Shown: piece after piece, positions 36,768-45,915 of the stretch
Layout: every line of letters begins with the position of its first letter
How positions within the stretch are numbered: position 1 is the stretch's first letter
Source of the DNA: Paenibacillus physcomitrellae
GTDB taxonomy: Bacteria; Bacillota; Bacilli; Paenibacillales; Paenibacillaceae
Assembly (NCBI RefSeq): GCF_002240225.1
Contig: NZ_CP022584.1
Coordinates: forward strand, 3,580,594-3,644,593
Direction: 5' to 3'
DNA length: 64,000 nucleotides
Notes under the pieces: model-generated
The model's input: only the letters and a program-made list of their open reading frames with translations
The model's database searches: none
What the model was told of the DNA's origin: nothing
Program-made: the position numbers and the translations under genes

Positions 36768-37013
36768 CTAGGAACGCTCTGTATTTCTTTTGCGGAGTCC
36801 GGCCAAACCAAGTAATCCCAGAAGTCCAAGCCAACCCCAATCGGTATGGTTATTACCATCCGCTGCATAGGTTCTAACATTATTGGTTTGCATATTGCCA
36901 TTTGTGTTGTTGGCGTTGACTGCGTCATTTGTTCCATAGGCACCGGCCGGAATCGCCATCAAGGCAGAAACGACTGCGGCTAACAGTAAGGCTGCTAATT
37001 TCTTTTTCACCAA
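36768..37013 (-). CDS. WGxxGxxG-anchor secreted small protein
   Basis: 81 residues. Signal peptide MVKKKLAALLLAAVVSALMA...GAYG, an Asn/Thr-rich spacer, then DWGWLGLLGLLGLAGLRKR, the WGxxGxxG sorting/anchor motif found at the C-terminus of small Bacillota surface proteins, followed by a basic stop-transfer. Probably membrane-retained on the outside. Function unknown. Confidence 0.85.
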   Translation of the reverse strand: MVKKKLAALLLAAVVSALMAIPAGAYGTNDAVNANNTNGNMQTNNVRTYAADGNNHTDWGWLGLLGLLGLAGLRKRNTERS

Positions 37014-37133
37014 GTTTCACCTCCAATGTTTGTGACATCCATAACGTTTGCTAATGAATGTCTTTATATACATTGGATTTTGGAGAATTCGGCCATTTCG
37101 GAGATCCTGAGGCGGGATGATCGCTTGATCCTT

Positions 37134-38030
37134 CTATCGGGAATGATAAACGCGGAATCTCCGATTAAACACCTGCCGGAGCCCTTCCGCAAATAGGTTA
37201 AGGGTCAGGCATGCAAAAAGGATAGCCGCAGCCGGAATCATGACAAAGCCGAACCTGCTGACGCTGATCTCGGAGATATGCTGGGCCAGCATCGTACCCC
37301 AGTCGTTACTGGTGTTCAGCAGACCTGCCCAAGTGGAATAACGCTGGGCGATGAAGATGCCAAGCACGCCAAGCTGTCCGATCAGAAGAACCGCTTTCCC
37401 GAAATCGATGAAGAAATTGACGATAATCTCGGGCAGGAGGCCGGGGATGTAATAGCTTTTGGCGAGGCGCAAAGGATTTAAACCCAGGGCGATACCGGCT
37501 TCCATATAAGGCTCACGGGACAAGCTGCTGCTCTGCTGCTGGACCAGGTAAGCCACCCGTCCGACTTCGATGAAGGCAAGGAACAGGACGATCCAAAATG
37601 TCCGCAGCTCCCGTCCATAAATCAAGGGAAGGCTCATGAAAAGGGCCGCGGCAACCAAAGCGGGCAGATAAGAGAAAGTTCTGTTGAGTACCGATAACAC
37701 AAGCTGCGGGACCCCCCGCTTTTTTCGGGCCAGCAGCCCTAAAGGAATGCCGATAACATAGCGGAGAATCGCGATTGAGCCGGCGATGAATAAAGTTTCA
37801 CGAGTCCCTACAACGACCCGGCTCAGATTGTCCACCCCGTATTTATCCACGCCCAGCCAGTTTTTGGGGGAATAGGGATAAGGGGGGATCGTCACGTGGC
37901 CGTTTTCGGTCACCCGTGAAAGGATGGGAGTCATGTTGATGAAAGGCAAGACGGGACCCAGCACGGCGATACCAAGCAGGAGAGAAAGCAGGCCGCATCC
38001 GACCCAGAATATATAATTTTTCCGCAGCAT
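37134..38030 (-). CDS. Dipeptide/oligopeptide-type ABC permease (DppC-like)
   Basis: 298 residues with about six helices. YSPKNWLGVDKYGVDNLSRVVVGTRETLFIAG at the N-terminal loop matches DppC/OppC permeases, and the EAA-loop equivalent is EAGIALGLNPLRLAKSYYIPGLL. It starts 3 nt after the DppB-like gene ends. No binding protein or ATPases nearby, so the transporter is incomplete in this locus or has a specialised role. Confidence 0.8.
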   Translation of the reverse strand: MLRKNYIFWVGCGLLSLLLGIAVLGPVLPFINMTPILSRVTENGHVTIPPYPYSPKNWLGVDKYGVDNLSRVVVGTRETLFIAGSIAILRYVIGIPLGLLARKKRGVPQLVLSVLNRTFSYLPALVAAALFMSLPLIYGRELRTFWIVLFLAFIEVGRVAYLVQQQSSSLSREPYMEAGIALGLNPLRLAKSYYIPGLLPEIIVNFFIDFGKAVLLIGQLGVLGIFIAQRYSTWAGLLNTSNDWGTMLAQHISEISVSRFGFVMIPAAAILFACLTLNLFAEGLRQVFNRRFRVYHSR

Positions 38031-38032
38031 TT

Positions 38033-38923
38033 TTAAACGCCCCCCTCTTGTCCTGATCTCGGGTCGAAAAACTTTCTTGACGTAAAGCTGACCACATCGA
38101 ACAACAAAATGATGATCATAAAGCAGAAAGCAATACCGATGATGACATTAGGTTCGAAGTTTGGGCCTGAGAAACCAGCCTTTTTGATATAGTCCACGCT
38201 GAGCAGCATCCGGTTCGCCGCACCCAGTACGTTCCGGAAGTATTCGATCAGCACAAGGCTCGAAAGGATATATACGCCAAGAGGGGTGAAATGGTTAAGT
38301 ACGCGGCCGATGGAATTTAAAAGAATATGTTTTCCGAAAATCAGCCACTCCGGAAGGCCTTTGGCATGAGCCGTTTTAATGTATAACGCTCCTTCCTGCT
38401 CGGAAATGGAGGTGAACGTAATGCGGGCAATGTACATGACTGGGTAGATCGAAGCGATGACGACCGGAATCCAGTAACCCGTCCAGCCGTCGGGCGCAAA
38501 AAAGCGGATTTTATTGCCGTGGTGCAGGATATACCATTGAAATAACAGCAGGATCATAAAATCGGGGATGGCCTGAAGCAGCCAGGTGCTTCCGTTTCCG
38601 AGGAAGCCGAGTTTGATTTGACTAAGTCCGTAATCGAGAATCCCTTTCAACAGGCCAAGGACATAACCGATTAAAAGGGCGCTGATCAAGACCAGGGAGC
38701 TTTTTTTAACTGCCATCAGGGCATCCTGCTCGGCCGGGATTTGATATTGGGACAATCCGAGTGTATGGTGAACAAAAACATTGTTCAATAATACCCGCAG
38801 ATTTGCCCCATATTCGCTCCAGCTGAATGGGTCGGTCCTGGGAAGTTCGACGAACAAAACCACAAGCAGAAAGGCCAGCAAACCTATGCCTCCCGTTGTT
38901 AGCATTCTTACACCAAATTTCAT
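38033..38923 (-). CDS. Dipeptide/oligopeptide-type ABC permease (DppB-like)
   Basis: 296 residues, six predicted helices. YIARITFTSISEQEGALYIKTAHAKGLPEW and LNSIGRVLNHFTPLGVYILSSLVLIEYFR match the DppB/OppB transmembrane family. Pairs with the DppC-like gene. RBS GAGGAGGGAAAC before ATG 38923. A MocR-type regulator gene lies just upstream on the same strand. Confidence 0.8.
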   Translation of the reverse strand: MKFGVRMLTTGGIGLLAFLLVVLFVELPRTDPFSWSEYGANLRVLLNNVFVHHTLGLSQYQIPAEQDALMAVKKSSLVLISALLIGYVLGLLKGILDYGLSQIKLGFLGNGSTWLLQAIPDFMILLLFQWYILHHGNKIRFFAPDGWTGYWIPVVIASIYPVMYIARITFTSISEQEGALYIKTAHAKGLPEWLIFGKHILLNSIGRVLNHFTPLGVYILSSLVLIEYFRNVLGAANRMLLSVDYIKKAGFSGPNFEPNVIIGIAFCFMIIILLFDVVSFTSRKFFDPRSGQEGGV

Positions 38924-39073
38924 GTTTCCCTCCTCTTTTTCTACCCTCTGACTATTAGTTGGAATTTTAATAATTAACGTGATAGCTGTCTAGAAGGTTG
39001 CTGAAAGTATTAACTAATAAACCTGATAGATTTTTCGGATGGGAAAGGAAGCGGACCTCTTACGATGGTTCCA

Positions 39074-40522
39074 TCACTCTGCGGCAGCACGAACTGCCGT
39101 CCGAACCGCCGCGGCCAGCCGGGATATACCCGGCTCGATGTCCTCCGCATTGGGCCGTGCGTAGGTGAGCCGCATGTACCCGGGACCTGAACCGTAGACG
39201 CTGCCGGGAACAAAAGCGACGCGCTGCCGGAGTGCTTCGTCCAGCAGCCGGCTGTCGCTGACTTCGGGCAAAATTCTGCACCATAAATGCAGCCCGCCCT
39301 GCGGCACGGTGAACTCGACCAGATCGCCGAGATGTTTCCGCAGCGCTTCGGCCGTTGTATCCCTCTTGAGAATCAGCTCCCGGCGCAGCCGGTCCATATG
39401 AGGATCGAAATACTGCGAGGCCATGAACTTCGCCGCAATCTGCTGCGGAATCACGCTGAAGCCAAGATCCATCTGCCGTCTGGCATCGGAGAGCCGCCGG
39501 ATCACGGAAGCCGGGGCGACGATCCAGCCGATTCGCAGGCCGGAGGCGGCGATTTTGGAGAATGAGCCGATGTACAGGGTGCTCACCGCATCTGTTTCTG
39601 CTTTTAACGGCGGCGGGGAGTCCAGGCCATAAGCGGTTAGACTGAACTGATCGTCCTCGACGATCGGCAGGCGGAGCTTGCCCGCGGTCTCCAGCAGCAG
39701 TTTTTTTCGTTCCTCATGAAGCAGTGTCCCGGTTGGATTCTGAAAGTTAGGGTTAACGAACAGCATCCGAATCCGGTATTTCTTCTGCAAAGTGCGAAGC
39801 CCTTCCGGCCGTACCCCATACTCGTCTACCGGCAGCCTGTACATCCGCAGTCCGGCGGATTGGAACATGGATAAGGACAAGGTGTAGGACGGGGCTTCAA
39901 CGGCGACAGCGTCCCCGGGAGACAGCAGGCATTGGGTAATGAGGTATAAGGCCTGCTGCGAACCGCTTGTAATGAGAATAGAGTCGGGGGAGACGTTTAT
40001 ACCTCTGTATTTTTGAAGGAAGGCGGCCAAAGCTCTGCGCAGGGGAGGAAAACCGAGGAGGCTGTCATTTTCCGGTTCGGGCTGATAAACGCAGTTCCTC
40101 ATGATTTCATTAATCTCCTGCACAGGCGACAGATTCAGCGACAGCTTGCCGCTGGCAAAATCGATGATAGAGGGATTCTGGGCAAGCGCTTCCCGGATAT
40201 GCCGGAGAAAAGGGACATTGGGCAGAAAAACGCCGTTTTCTGCATAACGGTGCCACTCAGGCGGGAGAGCCCCTTGGTCCCGTCCCTGATGAAGACTGAC
40301 TCTCGTTTTGCTTCCGGGCCGGCTTTCAATGAGGCCATGCGCCCGAAGTTCGGTATAAGCCTGAACAATCGTACTGCGGTTCACGTCAAATAATTCAGCA
40401 AGCTTTCTTTCGGAGGGGAGAGGGCTTCCCGGTGAATATTCCCCCTCGGCTATTAAATGCTGCAGCCGGTCCGCAATCTGAAGATAGATTGGCGTTGAAC
40501 TCCGGCGGTCGGGTTTCCACAC
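39074..40522 (-). CDS. MocR-family GntR/aminotransferase regulator
   Basis: About 482 residues from GTG 40522 (AGGTG 6 nt upstream). N-terminal GntR winged helix (PIYLQIADRLQHLIAEGEYSPGSPLPSERKLAELFDVNRSTIVQAYTEL, aa ~12-60), then a fold-type I aminotransferase domain with the PLP lysine in IGSFSKIAASGLRIGW. MocR regulators sense PLP or amino-acid-derived ligands. Its targets might be the permease genes downstream; no divergent gene is adjacent. Confidence 0.9.
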   Translation of the reverse strand: MWKPDRRSSTPIYLQIADRLQHLIAEGEYSPGSPLPSERKLAELFDVNRSTIVQAYTELRAHGLIESRPGSKTRVSLHQGRDQGALPPEWHRYAENGVFLPNVPFLRHIREALAQNPSIIDFASGKLSLNLSPVQEINEIMRNCVYQPEPENDSLLGFPPLRRALAAFLQKYRGINVSPDSILITSGSQQALYLITQCLLSPGDAVAVEAPSYTLSLSMFQSAGLRMYRLPVDEYGVRPEGLRTLQKKYRIRMLFVNPNFQNPTGTLLHEERKKLLLETAGKLRLPIVEDDQFSLTAYGLDSPPPLKAETDAVSTLYIGSFSKIAASGLRIGWIVAPASVIRRLSDARRQMDLGFSVIPQQIAAKFMASQYFDPHMDRLRRELILKRDTTAEALRKHLGDLVEFTVPQGGLHLWCRILPEVSDSRLLDEALRQRVAFVPGSVYGSGPGYMRLTYARPNAEDIEPGISRLAAAVRTAVRAAAE

Positions 40523-40564
40523 AATAAACACCTGCTTTATAAGTCCTGTCAGATTTTCCCCCAT

Positions 40565-40779
40565 CGTATCACAAGAGGCTGGAGCCTAACAAACACCTTA
40601 TTGGAACACCAGGCTCTCCCGAAGGAAGCCTCATTAAGAAGGAACAAGAAGGACCAAGAAGGATCAGAAAGAGTAGAAAGGCAGAAAGGGCCGAGAAGGG
40701 GAACCAGCCTCCGGCGTTTAAAATTGGGTGGCGTTATCTTTTACAAACTGGCTGGTGCAAAAGGAAAAGTGCTCCACTA
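40565..40779. other. Purine-rich intergenic stretch
   Basis: Iterated AAGAAGGA(A/C)C-like units at ~40.63-40.70 kb. No gene seen. Confidence 0.4.
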
Positions 40780-40810
40780 TAATTCTAATTGATAATAATA
40801 ATCATTCACA
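40780..40810 (+). promoter_or_regulatory. -10 box and Fur box of the siderophore importer
   Basis: -10 TATAAT at 40780-40785. ATTGATAATAATAATCATTC at 40789-40808 matches the Fur consensus (TGATAATnATTATCA) closely and covers the transcription start, so iron-replete Fur should repress the operon. Confidence 0.85.
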
Positions 40811-40828
40811 ATTACGAAGGAGATCGAG

Positions 40829-41902
40829 ATGAAGAAAAATATCCTCACCCTTATTCTTTTTCTATCCATGTTAAGTCTTGTGGTGACCGGCTGCGGCTCC
40901 GCTAACAATAAGACGAATGCTGCAGAGACGGCAGGCGGGGCCAACGCGGGTAACGCGGCAAATGGTTCAGCCGTTGCCTCGGCGGCTCCTGACAACGGCT
41001 CAAATATCTCGAACGCCTCAAACGCCTCAAATACCGGAACTGGATCTGCGGCAGCCGGGAACACGCCGATTGAGGTGACGAACGCTTGGAACCCGTTAAA
41101 GGTAACCGAAACGCCGCAAAAAATCATAACGCTGGACTTCTCGTTCATCGATACGCTGACCAGCCTGGGCATAACGCCTGCAGGGAACGCCGGCGTTGGC
41201 ACAACCAAAATCCCTGAATATCTGAACGGGATGTTAAAGTCCGAGGTAGCTGACGTAGGGGAAAGAAAAGCGCCGAATCTGGAGGTCATCCAGTCGCTGA
41301 AGCCGGATTTGATCGTTGCCAGCGTAGACCGGCACAGTATGATCCGTAAGGAGCTTGAGGATATTGGACCAACAATTGCTTTTGATGATGCAAGTTATGA
41401 CCAGATCATCGCCAATTTACATAGCATCGCCCAGATCGTCGGTAAAGAACAGGAAGCGGATAAGGTAGAAGCAGATTTGAATGCCAAGATGGAACAGGTC
41501 AAGCAGCAGCTTGCGGGCAGCCCTTCTATCATTGTGGCCGGATTTTTTGATGACGAATTTACGGTTTGGGTGAAAGATTCCTTCGTTGGTTCGCTGCTGA
41601 GCCGCATCGGTCTTAATTATGCCTACAATGGCGAGGTTTCCAACTTGGAGGGGAAAGGCGAAGGAACCAAAATGACGCTTGAACGCATCCATGAAATTAA
41701 TCCGGACTATATCATGGTCTACGGGGATAAGACAGACAAGCTGCAGTCGAACCCGCTGTTCAAGGATTTGAAGGCAGTGAAGGAAAAGCATCTGATCGAA
41801 GTGGACCGCAACCTTTGGTCACGCGGACGCGGACCGATTGCCGCGAGCAAAATCATGGATGAGGCGCTTGCCAACCTCAGCGCTGGAGCGGCTTCTAAAT
41901 AA
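40829..41902 (+). CDS. Iron-siderophore ABC transporter binding lipoprotein (FecB/FhuD-like)
   Basis: 357 residues. Lipobox VVTGCG, a low-complexity linker (Asn/Ala/Ser/Gly, with SNASNAS repeats, aa ~25-90), then the periplasmic-binding class III fold with EVADVGERKAPNLEVIQSLKPDLIVAS. RBS GAAGGAGATC. Followed by two FecCD permeases and preceded by a Fur box. The siderophore is not identifiable from sequence. Confidence 0.9.
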   Translation: MKKNILTLILFLSMLSLVVTGCGSANNKTNAAETAGGANAGNAANGSAVASAAPDNGSNISNASNASNTGTGSAAAGNTPIEVTNAWNPLKVTETPQKIITLDFSFIDTLTSLGITPAGNAGVGTTKIPEYLNGMLKSEVADVGERKAPNLEVIQSLKPDLIVASVDRHSMIRKELEDIGPTIAFDDASYDQIIANLHSIAQIVGKEQEADKVEADLNAKMEQVKQQLAGSPSIIVAGFFDDEFTVWVKDSFVGSLLSRIGLNYAYNGEVSNLEGKGEGTKMTLERIHEINPDYIMVYGDKTDKLQSNPLFKDLKAVKEKHLIEVDRNLWSRGRGPIAASKIMDEALANLSAGAASK

Positions 41903-41950
41903 GGTAAGGCGTCTACGTAGAAAGGAATTTCCCTTAAGGAGAGTTTGCAG

Positions 41951-42994
41951 ATGGACAGCATGCGGCAACCGGAGCATACGAAACCCCGGCAGCGGGGTTC
42001 GTTGTTAAATGTATTTATGATGATGGGCCTGCTGCTGCTCGCGGTGGCGGGCCTGAGTTTAACGTACCGGGTAAGCGGTCTCGCTTGGAGGCCGCTCTTT
42101 TTCCCTTCTGGCGGTTCTGAGGATGTACTGCTTGGATATATGGTCTGGCAGGTTAGGCTTCCGCGCCTTCTGCTGGCTGTTTCGCTTGGCGCGGCACTGG
42201 CGGTGGCCGGCTGCCTGCTGCAGGCGATGACCCGCAATAAGCTTGCCGATCCAGAGATTATGGGCCTTAATCAGGGGGCCTCTTTCTGTGCGGTGATCGC
42301 CTTGCTGGCCATTGGAGGAGCGGACTCGGCCGATGTGGTTGTGCCGGCGGCCCTGCTCGGAGCAGGAATTTGCGGTTTGCTGGTCTTATTGATCGCCTCA
42401 TACAGCGCAAAATACAGCGGGAGCGACCCTTCGAGACTGGTGCTGGCAGGCGTAGCGATCAGTGCCTTCATGGGTTCGCTCACAACCGGCACCATCCTGC
42501 TGTTTGAGACGCAGTTAAACGAAATTTTGTACTGGATGGCCGGCAAGCTGTCAGGAGCGGAATGGCGGGATAACTATCTGGTATGGCTGCTGGATATTCC
42601 GGCTGCTGGGGCCGCTTACCTCTTGGCAGGCAGGATGAATGTGCTGGAGCAGGGCGACGAGGTGGCCTCCGGTTTGGGCATCCATGTGCAGCGGACCCGG
42701 ATTTTACTGGGGCTTCTCGTGATTGTGCTGTCGGGAAGTGCGGTTGCCGTTGCGGGGCCAATCGGTTTTGTAGGTCTTATGGTTCCGCATATGGCACGGC
42801 GGATTGGCGGCGTGAACCATAAGGCGCTGCTTCCGCTGTCAGCGGTTATGGGTGCGCTGCTGCTTTCCCTTGCTGATTTTGCCGCCCAGTGGGTGTCTTA
42901 TCCGTCTGACATCCCTGTCGGGATTATCACGGCACTATTGGGCGTGCCGTTTTTTCTTTATTTATTGCGGCGCAAAAAGGGGGGGCGGCCGTGA
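41951..42994 (+). CDS. Iron-siderophore ABC permease (FecCD family), first
   Basis: 347 residues, about nine to ten helices. VRLPRLLLAVSLGAALAVAGCLLQAMTRNKLADPEIMGLNQGA is the FecCD signature (two adjacent blocks), with GPIGFVGLMVPHMARRI near the C-terminus. ATG 41951 follows AAGGAGAG. Overlaps the next permease start (GTGA at 42991). Confidence 0.92.
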   Translation: MDSMRQPEHTKPRQRGSLLNVFMMMGLLLLAVAGLSLTYRVSGLAWRPLFFPSGGSEDVLLGYMVWQVRLPRLLLAVSLGAALAVAGCLLQAMTRNKLADPEIMGLNQGASFCAVIALLAIGGADSADVVVPAALLGAGICGLLVLLIASYSAKYSGSDPSRLVLAGVAISAFMGSLTTGTILLFETQLNEILYWMAGKLSGAEWRDNYLVWLLDIPAAGAAYLLAGRMNVLEQGDEVASGLGIHVQRTRILLGLLVIVLSGSAVAVAGPIGFVGLMVPHMARRIGGVNHKALLPLSAVMGALLLSLADFAAQWVSYPSDIPVGIITALLGVPFFLYLLRRKKGGRP

Positions 42995-43971
42995 GGATCA
43001 GACGTTTTATCGGCCTGGTGACCGGCCTTATTGTGCTTCTGCTGGCTTCGGCCTTGTTAAGTCTGCGGTTCGGCGCTGTCAATACGCCGATTTCCGATAT
43101 TCTTCAAGAACTTAGCAGCGGTGATTGGCTAGTGCTGAAATACCGTCTGCCGCGCTTGGTTCTAGCCCTGCTGGTTGGCATGAACATGGCTGTATCAGGT
43201 TCAATTCTTCAGGGCATTACCCGCAATCCCCTCGCTTCCCCGGAAATTGTCGGGGTGTCCGCCGGAGGAGGACTCTCAGCCGTCATTGTGCTGCTCGTTT
43301 TTCCGGCTCTGGGCGCATCGGTGCTGCCGGCTGCTGCTTTTGCCGGTGCTTTAATCGCCGCCGTCATTGTTTATCTGGCCGCCTACCAGAAAGGCGGTAT
43401 CCAGCCGATGCGGCTGGCCCTGACCGGCGTGGCGATCTCGACAGGATTCCAAGCGCTGATCACTTATATGATCGTGAAATACGCTCTCGATTCATCCCAG
43501 GCGCTTGTCTGGCTGAAAGGCAGCCTGTACGCCCGCTCCTGGCAGCATGTAGAGCTGTTATGGCCCTGGACGGCTGCCGGCCTTATCGTTGCCGGATTGA
43601 GTGTCGGCAGTCTTAATGCCCTCCAGCTGGATGAAGAAACGGTCAAAGGGCTCGGGATGCGGATTCAGCTGGTAAGGCTGATTCTCTTGGCCGCCGCAGT
43701 AGGCCTTGCCGCCAGCGCCGTAGCCGCCACCGGAACGATCGGTTTTGTAGGACTCGTCATTCCGCCGCTGGCCAGAATGCTGACAGGCCCTGACAGCCGG
43801 TATTCGCTGCCGGTTGCAGCGCTCTTGGGCGCGCTGCTGGTCACCCTAGCCGACTTGGGCGGACGGGTCATTTATCCGCCGCTGGAGATTCCGGCAGGGC
43901 TCATTACCGCGCTAATCGGAGCGCCTTATTTTATTTATATTCTGCTTAGACGCAAGAGGGGCTCGCTATAG
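42991..43971 (+). CDS. Iron-siderophore ABC permease (FecCD family), second
   Basis: 326 residues. YRLPRLVLALLVGMNMAVSGSILQGITRNPLASPEIVG and GTIGFVGLVIPPLARML motifs. GTG start, coupled to the upstream permease. The two form the membrane heterodimer. No ATPase gene follows, as in B. subtilis systems that use the shared ATPase YusV. Confidence 0.92.
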   Translation: MRIRRFIGLVTGLIVLLLASALLSLRFGAVNTPISDILQELSSGDWLVLKYRLPRLVLALLVGMNMAVSGSILQGITRNPLASPEIVGVSAGGGLSAVIVLLVFPALGASVLPAAAFAGALIAAVIVYLAAYQKGGIQPMRLALTGVAISTGFQALITYMIVKYALDSSQALVWLKGSLYARSWQHVELLWPWTAAGLIVAGLSVGSLNALQLDEETVKGLGMRIQLVRLILLAAAVGLAASAVAATGTIGFVGLVIPPLARMLTGPDSRYSLPVAALLGALLVTLADLGGRVIYPPLEIPAGLITALIGAPYFIYILLRRKRGSL

Positions 43972-44107
43972 GGAACCGGCTGCAAGGCACGGATCCGTGT
44001 TTGAGGAAATGAGGTAACAAGGCTTCAAACGGCACACGCCGCAACTTACAATTTATTGTCGAGATTCATAAAACCCTCTTTTTAGGAAACCCTATCTTCG
44101 AGGAGGA

Positions 44108-44557
44108 ATGAACTTGGGAATATGGTTCGGCTATATAAGCTTGTTTGTTTTTATTATGGTCATAATGTTGATGCCCAAAAATTTAACTCTCAGGGAAATA
44201 TATATCACTTGGGGATGGATGTCTTTCTTGACGGTTTTTACGGATCTGGTATTTGGGTTCATTTTCGATTTTTATGATTTTGTAGACCCTAAGATAGATG
44301 GCGCGGATCTCTTCCTGGAAGCTGTCTTACCTTCGTCTTACGGGATTATTACAGCCAACTTCCTTCCTCAGAAGAACTCGAATTTTATCTGGTATCTGCT
44401 TGGGGTTATCCTTGCCGCTTTGTTCTATGAATGGCTTTCCCTGCAGGCTGGATATTTAGTTTATAAAGGCTGGAAACTTTTCTACTCCATCCCGGTTTAC
44501 ATTTTGGGTACGCTATTCCTGCGATGGCATTTGCGGTTTATCCGCAGCGGGTATTGA
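44108..44557 (+). CDS. CBO0543-like small membrane protein
   Basis: 149 residues with four to five helices; LMPKNLTLREIYITWGW and DLVFGFIFDFYDFVDP match a group of spore-former membrane proteins (CBO0543 family) of unknown function. RBS GAGGAGGA. Monocistronic with its own terminator. Confidence 0.7.
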   Translation: MNLGIWFGYISLFVFIMVIMLMPKNLTLREIYITWGWMSFLTVFTDLVFGFIFDFYDFVDPKIDGADLFLEAVLPSSYGIITANFLPQKNSNFIWYLLGVILAALFYEWLSLQAGYLVYKGWKLFYSIPVYILGTLFLRWHLRFIRSGY

Positions 44558-44583
44558 CTATTTCGTTCCATTCACGGTAAAAA

Positions 44584-44633
44584 AGCAAAGGCAAAGCATA
44601 AGGTGCGGGACACCTTGCTTTGCCTTTTTGTTG
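44584..44633. terminator. Terminator between membrane protein and MFS genes
   Basis: AAAGGCAAAGCA(T)AAGGTG pairs with CACCTTGCTTTGCCTTT, followed by TTG. Can serve both convergent genes. Confidence 0.85.
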
Positions 44634-44655
44634 TGGAATCAGGAAGTGCAGCCCG

Positions 44656-45915
44656 TCAGACCTGGCGGACTTCCTTCTCCTGCAGCCCGGAGCTGTTATC
44701 ATAGAAAGTCTTCAATGTCCGCAGCGCCGGGAACATATACATCCACAGCACCGCTACGACAAGCGTCCCTATGCCGCCGATAATCGTTGCGGTCACCGGA
44801 CCGACCAATTTGGCCATAGTGCCGGATTCGAATTCGCCGAGCTGGTTAGAGGTGCCGATAAACAGCATGTTGACGGCGTTCACCCGGCCCTGCATTTCCT
44901 GTGGCGTATTGAGCTGGACCAGCGTAGAGCGGATAACCACGCTTACTACGTCCGACGCGCCGATCAGGAACAAGGCGAAGAGGGAGAGGGCAAGGTTCTT
45001 GGAGACTGCGAACAGAACCGTAGCCAGACCAAAGATGGCCAGCGAGCTGAACAAATATTTGCCGATCGCATGCTGGATCGAATAGCGGGTCAGCACGAGG
45101 GACATCAGCAGCGCCCCAACCGCCGGTGCGGTCCGCAGCAGGCCCAGTCCCCAGCTTCCGGTGTGCAGGACATCATCGGAGAAGATCGGCAGCAGCGCTG
45201 TAGCGCCGCCGAGCAGGACGGCGAACAGGTCCAGTGAAATGGTGCCGAGAATGATTTTTCGGTTGAATACAAATCTGAGGCCGTTCAACAGCGAATCCAT
45301 GGTAATAGCTTCAGCTTTGCGGACGGTTCGTTTGGCCTTGATGGACAAGATCAAGAAAGCCGAAATCAGCAGTGCGGCTATGGACGTAAAATAAACGGCG
45401 GACGGCCCCCAGTACAGCAGCAGACCCCCTAAGGCTGGGCCCACGATGGAGGCGGTTTGACCGGCTGATGCTGACCAGGCCGCGGCCTGCGGCAGTTCTT
45501 CTCTATCCACCAGATCGGGAACCATAGCAGAGTTGGTTGGATTCTCAAACGAGCGGGAGGCCCCTAAAATAGCGGCGGCGATCAGAATATGATAGCTCTG
45601 AATCCAGTCGCCGAGGGTGGAGATAACGAGCAGAGCCACCACACCGCATTCGATAAGCTGGCAGATGAAAATGATTTTGCGCCGCTCGAAACGGTCCGCT
45701 ACCTGGCCCGCGATCAGCGTGAGCAGCAGCATCGGAATGAACTCGGCCAGGCCGACCAGCCCGAGCTTGAAGGCATCGTTCGTTAAGGCATACATCTGCC
45801 AGCTGATTGCGATGGTTAACATTTGAAACGACGTGGTTGTAAAAATCCGCGCCAGCCACAAGTGGCGATAGGAGCGGTTGGTTCTTATGACAGATGGATT
45901 CGAAGCGGCTATGAT
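44656..45915 (-). CDS. MFS exporter
   Basis: Major facilitator with 12 predicted helices, 401 residues if started at TTG 45861. The frame stays open for 18 more codons (SNPSVIRTNRSYRHLWLARIF) back to ATC/ATA codons at 45915/45912, which lie 5-8 nt after a perfect AGGAGGAG. The TTG has no RBS, so the protein probably starts at a non-canonical codon overlapping the stop of the TrmB-type gene. MFS motif A-like GQVADRFERRKII is present. Likely a drug/metabolite exporter coexpressed with its regulator. Confidence 0.8.
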   Translation of the reverse strand: MIAASNPSVIRTNRSYRHLWLARIFTTTSFQMLTIAISWQMYALTNDAFKLGLVGLAEFIPMLLLTLIAGQVADRFERRKIIFICQLIECGVVALLVISTLGDWIQSYHILIAAAILGASRSFENPTNSAMVPDLVDREELPQAAAWSASAGQTASIVGPALGGLLLYWGPSAVYFTSIAALLISAFLILSIKAKRTVRKAEAITMDSLLNGLRFVFNRKIILGTISLDLFAVLLGGATALLPIFSDDVLHTGSWGLGLLRTAPAVGALLMSLVLTRYSIQHAIGKYLFSSLAIFGLATVLFAVSKNLALSLFALFLIGASDVVSVVIRSTLVQLNTPQEMQGRVNAVNMLFIGTSNQLGEFESGTMAKLVGPVTATIIGGIGTLVVAVLWMYMFPALRTLKTFYDNSSGLQEKEVRQV

